Part shown: in pieces, positions 63,059 to 64,000 of the stretch
Layout: each line of letters begins with the position of its first letter
How positions within the stretch are numbered: the stretch's first letter is position 1
Assembly: GCF_003050785.1 (NCBI RefSeq)
Contig: NZ_QAOH01000002.1
Span: forward strand, 1 to 64,000
Direction: 5' to 3'
Origin: Celeribacter persicus
GTDB lineage: Bacteria; Pseudomonadota; Alphaproteobacteria; Rhodobacterales; Rhodobacteraceae
DNA length: 64,000 nucleotides
The notes under the pieces: generated by a model
Databases searched by the model: none
What the model saw: only the letters and a program-made list of their open reading frames with translations
What the model was told of the DNA's origin: nothing
Program-made: the position numbers and the translations under genes

Positions 63059-64000
63059 TCAGGCAAACATCGCCTTGAGATCGACGCTTGCGCGCTTTCC
63101 CAGATCGTCGAAATGCGCTTCAAGGAACCGGTCGCAAGCCGCCCTGCCCGCCTCTTTCATCCGCGACAGCAACAAGGGCGAGGGCACCAGTTTCGTGCGT
63201 GCAGACAAATCCTGCATCAGATCGTCATCGGCGATCATATGGATCAGTACATCCTTCATCGACCCGGCAGGCAGACGTTTTTCGGCAATCAGATTGCGCA
63301 CGAACTGGATCGCCCGCAATTCCCGCAACATGGAGGAATTGAACGAAATCTCGTTGATCCGGTTCTGGATTTCTTCCGGTGTCTTCGGCGTGCCAGGGCG
63401 TTCCAGCGGGTTGATGTTGACGATCACCACATCCTGCGGAAATTCCGGCTCAAAAAGGGGGAACAGCGCCGGGTTGCCGGTATAGCCACCGTCCCAGTAG
63501 GGATCGGTCACACCGGTCACCGGGTCCTCGATCTCCACCGCCTGAAACAGTTCCGGCAGACAGGCGGAGGCCAGAATGACATCGGTCGTCACCTCAGCGC
63601 CGGAGAACACCCGGATCTTGCCCGTGCGCACATTCGTCGTCGAGATGAACAGCGCCGGACCCTTCTTGGAGGCAATATCGGGACAATTCAGCGCCTCCAC
63701 CACGTCGCTCAGCGGGTTCTCATAGAACGCGCCATAGACATAGGGGCTGGTGAAGGTGGCAATCGAATCGAGGAAGGCGAAGGGAACACTCGCCTGAAGC
63801 ATTCGGGTGACCATCTCGGTGGTCGGCCCGAATTGCGACAGCCAGGCATCGAGCCGGACGTCGGAGACCGCTCCCATCTCTTCCCACAGGCCGTCGAGCG
63901 CCTCCTTCGCCCCCGCGCGCCCATTGCGCACCAGCCCGGATTTGAGCGCCGCGCCGTTCAGAGCCCCCGCAGAGGTGCCCGAGATTGCGGCGATCTCCAC
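63059..64000 (-). CDS. Patatin-like phospholipase, N terminus beyond the window
   Basis: The 313 visible residues contain the nucleophile elbow G-T-S-A-G-A-L-N and the aspartate motif W-D-G-G-Y-T-G-N of patatin-type serine hydrolases. The first visible codon is an internal GTG; the oxyanion-hole region G-G-G-x-R-G/A lies upstream of 64000. These enzymes cleave acyl chains from lipids, and some act as effectors or in storage-granule turnover. It converges on DUF502. Confidence 0.9.
   Translation of the reverse strand: MEIAAISGTSAGALNGAALKSGLVRNGRAGAKEALDGLWEEMGAVSDVRLDAWLSQFGPTTEMVTRMLQASVPFAFLDSIATFTSPYVYGAFYENPLSDVVEALNCPDIASKKGPALFISTTNVRTGKIRVFSGAEVTTDVILASACLPELFQAVEIEDPVTGVTDPYWDGGYTGNPALFPLFEPEFPQDVVIVNINPLERPGTPKTPEEIQNRINEISFNSSMLRELRAIQFVRNLIAEKRLPAGSMKDVLIHMIADDDLMQDLSARTKLVPSPLLLSRMKEAGRAACDRFLEAHFDDLGKRASVDLKAMFA

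Overview
The window looks like a chromosomal segment of a GC-rich alphaproteobacterium, most likely a marine Rhodobacteraceae (Roseobacter group). The support is indirect and comes from protein families and gene order: a Cas9 of roseobacter type, a complete phoR-pstSCAB-phoU-phoB cluster with a soluble PhoR, an ScfR/RamB-type regulator next to the glyoxylate-shunt genes, a SitABCD importer beside a Fur/Mur regulator that lacks the usual cysteines, and an RTX protein ending in a Hint domain. No 16S rRNA or tRNA gene was recognised, so the genus cannot be given.

Positions 1-6180 hold a complete type II-C CRISPR-Cas locus: a 20-repeat array (100-1388), cas2, cas1 and cas9 on the minus strand, and a tracrRNA gene on the plus strand immediately upstream of cas9. 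Anti-repeat pairing and a -10-like element at the end of each repeat both indicate that crRNAs are read on the plus strand, towards and against the cas operon. An 810-base stretch with no convincing gene follows, then a large acidic RTX/Hint protein (6991-10314).

From 10.4 to 16.8 kb lie a MobA-like nucleotidyltransferase and a branched-chain amino acid ABC operon (livK-livG-livF-unknown-livH-livM, minus strand). The next block (17.0-23.2 kb) is ordinary chromosome: aldose sugar dehydrogenase, class II DAHP synthase, GNAT, PAS protein, guanylate kinase, gamma-carbonic anhydrase and an unknown protein. From 23.4 to 31.0 kb is the phosphate regulon, with Pho boxes before phoR and pstS. A putrescine/amine catabolic cluster (GntR regulator, aldehyde dehydrogenase, FAD oxidase, class III aminotransferase) and a heterodimeric ABC exporter follow (31.2-39.9 kb).

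The remainder is metabolic: ScfR-like regulator, malate synthase and isocitrate lyase (40-45 kb); the Mn/Fe importer sitABCD with a Mur-like regulator and three operator-like boxes (45-49.3 kb); a PuuR-like regulator with gabT-gabD and a glutamate dehydrogenase-family enzyme (49.5-54.4 kb); ornithine cyclodeaminase and arginase opposite an Lrp-type regulator (54.5-57.0 kb); a solo LuxR regulator; rpsB-tsf; a pseudouridine degradation pair (psuK-psuG); a DUF502 membrane protein; and a patatin-like hydrolase cut by the window end. The 49.5-57 kb genes together convert arginine, ornithine and putrescine-derived GABA to proline, glutamate, 2-oxoglutarate and succinate.

The strongest point of interest is the CRISPR locus: a compact II-C system with a short tracrRNA, identical repeats that each carry a promoter-like element, and almost no leader. 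Several smaller regulatory structures (tandem hairpins after livM, stem-loops after each binding-protein gene, clustered operator half-sites, a possible small RNA between luxR and tsf) are listed separately.
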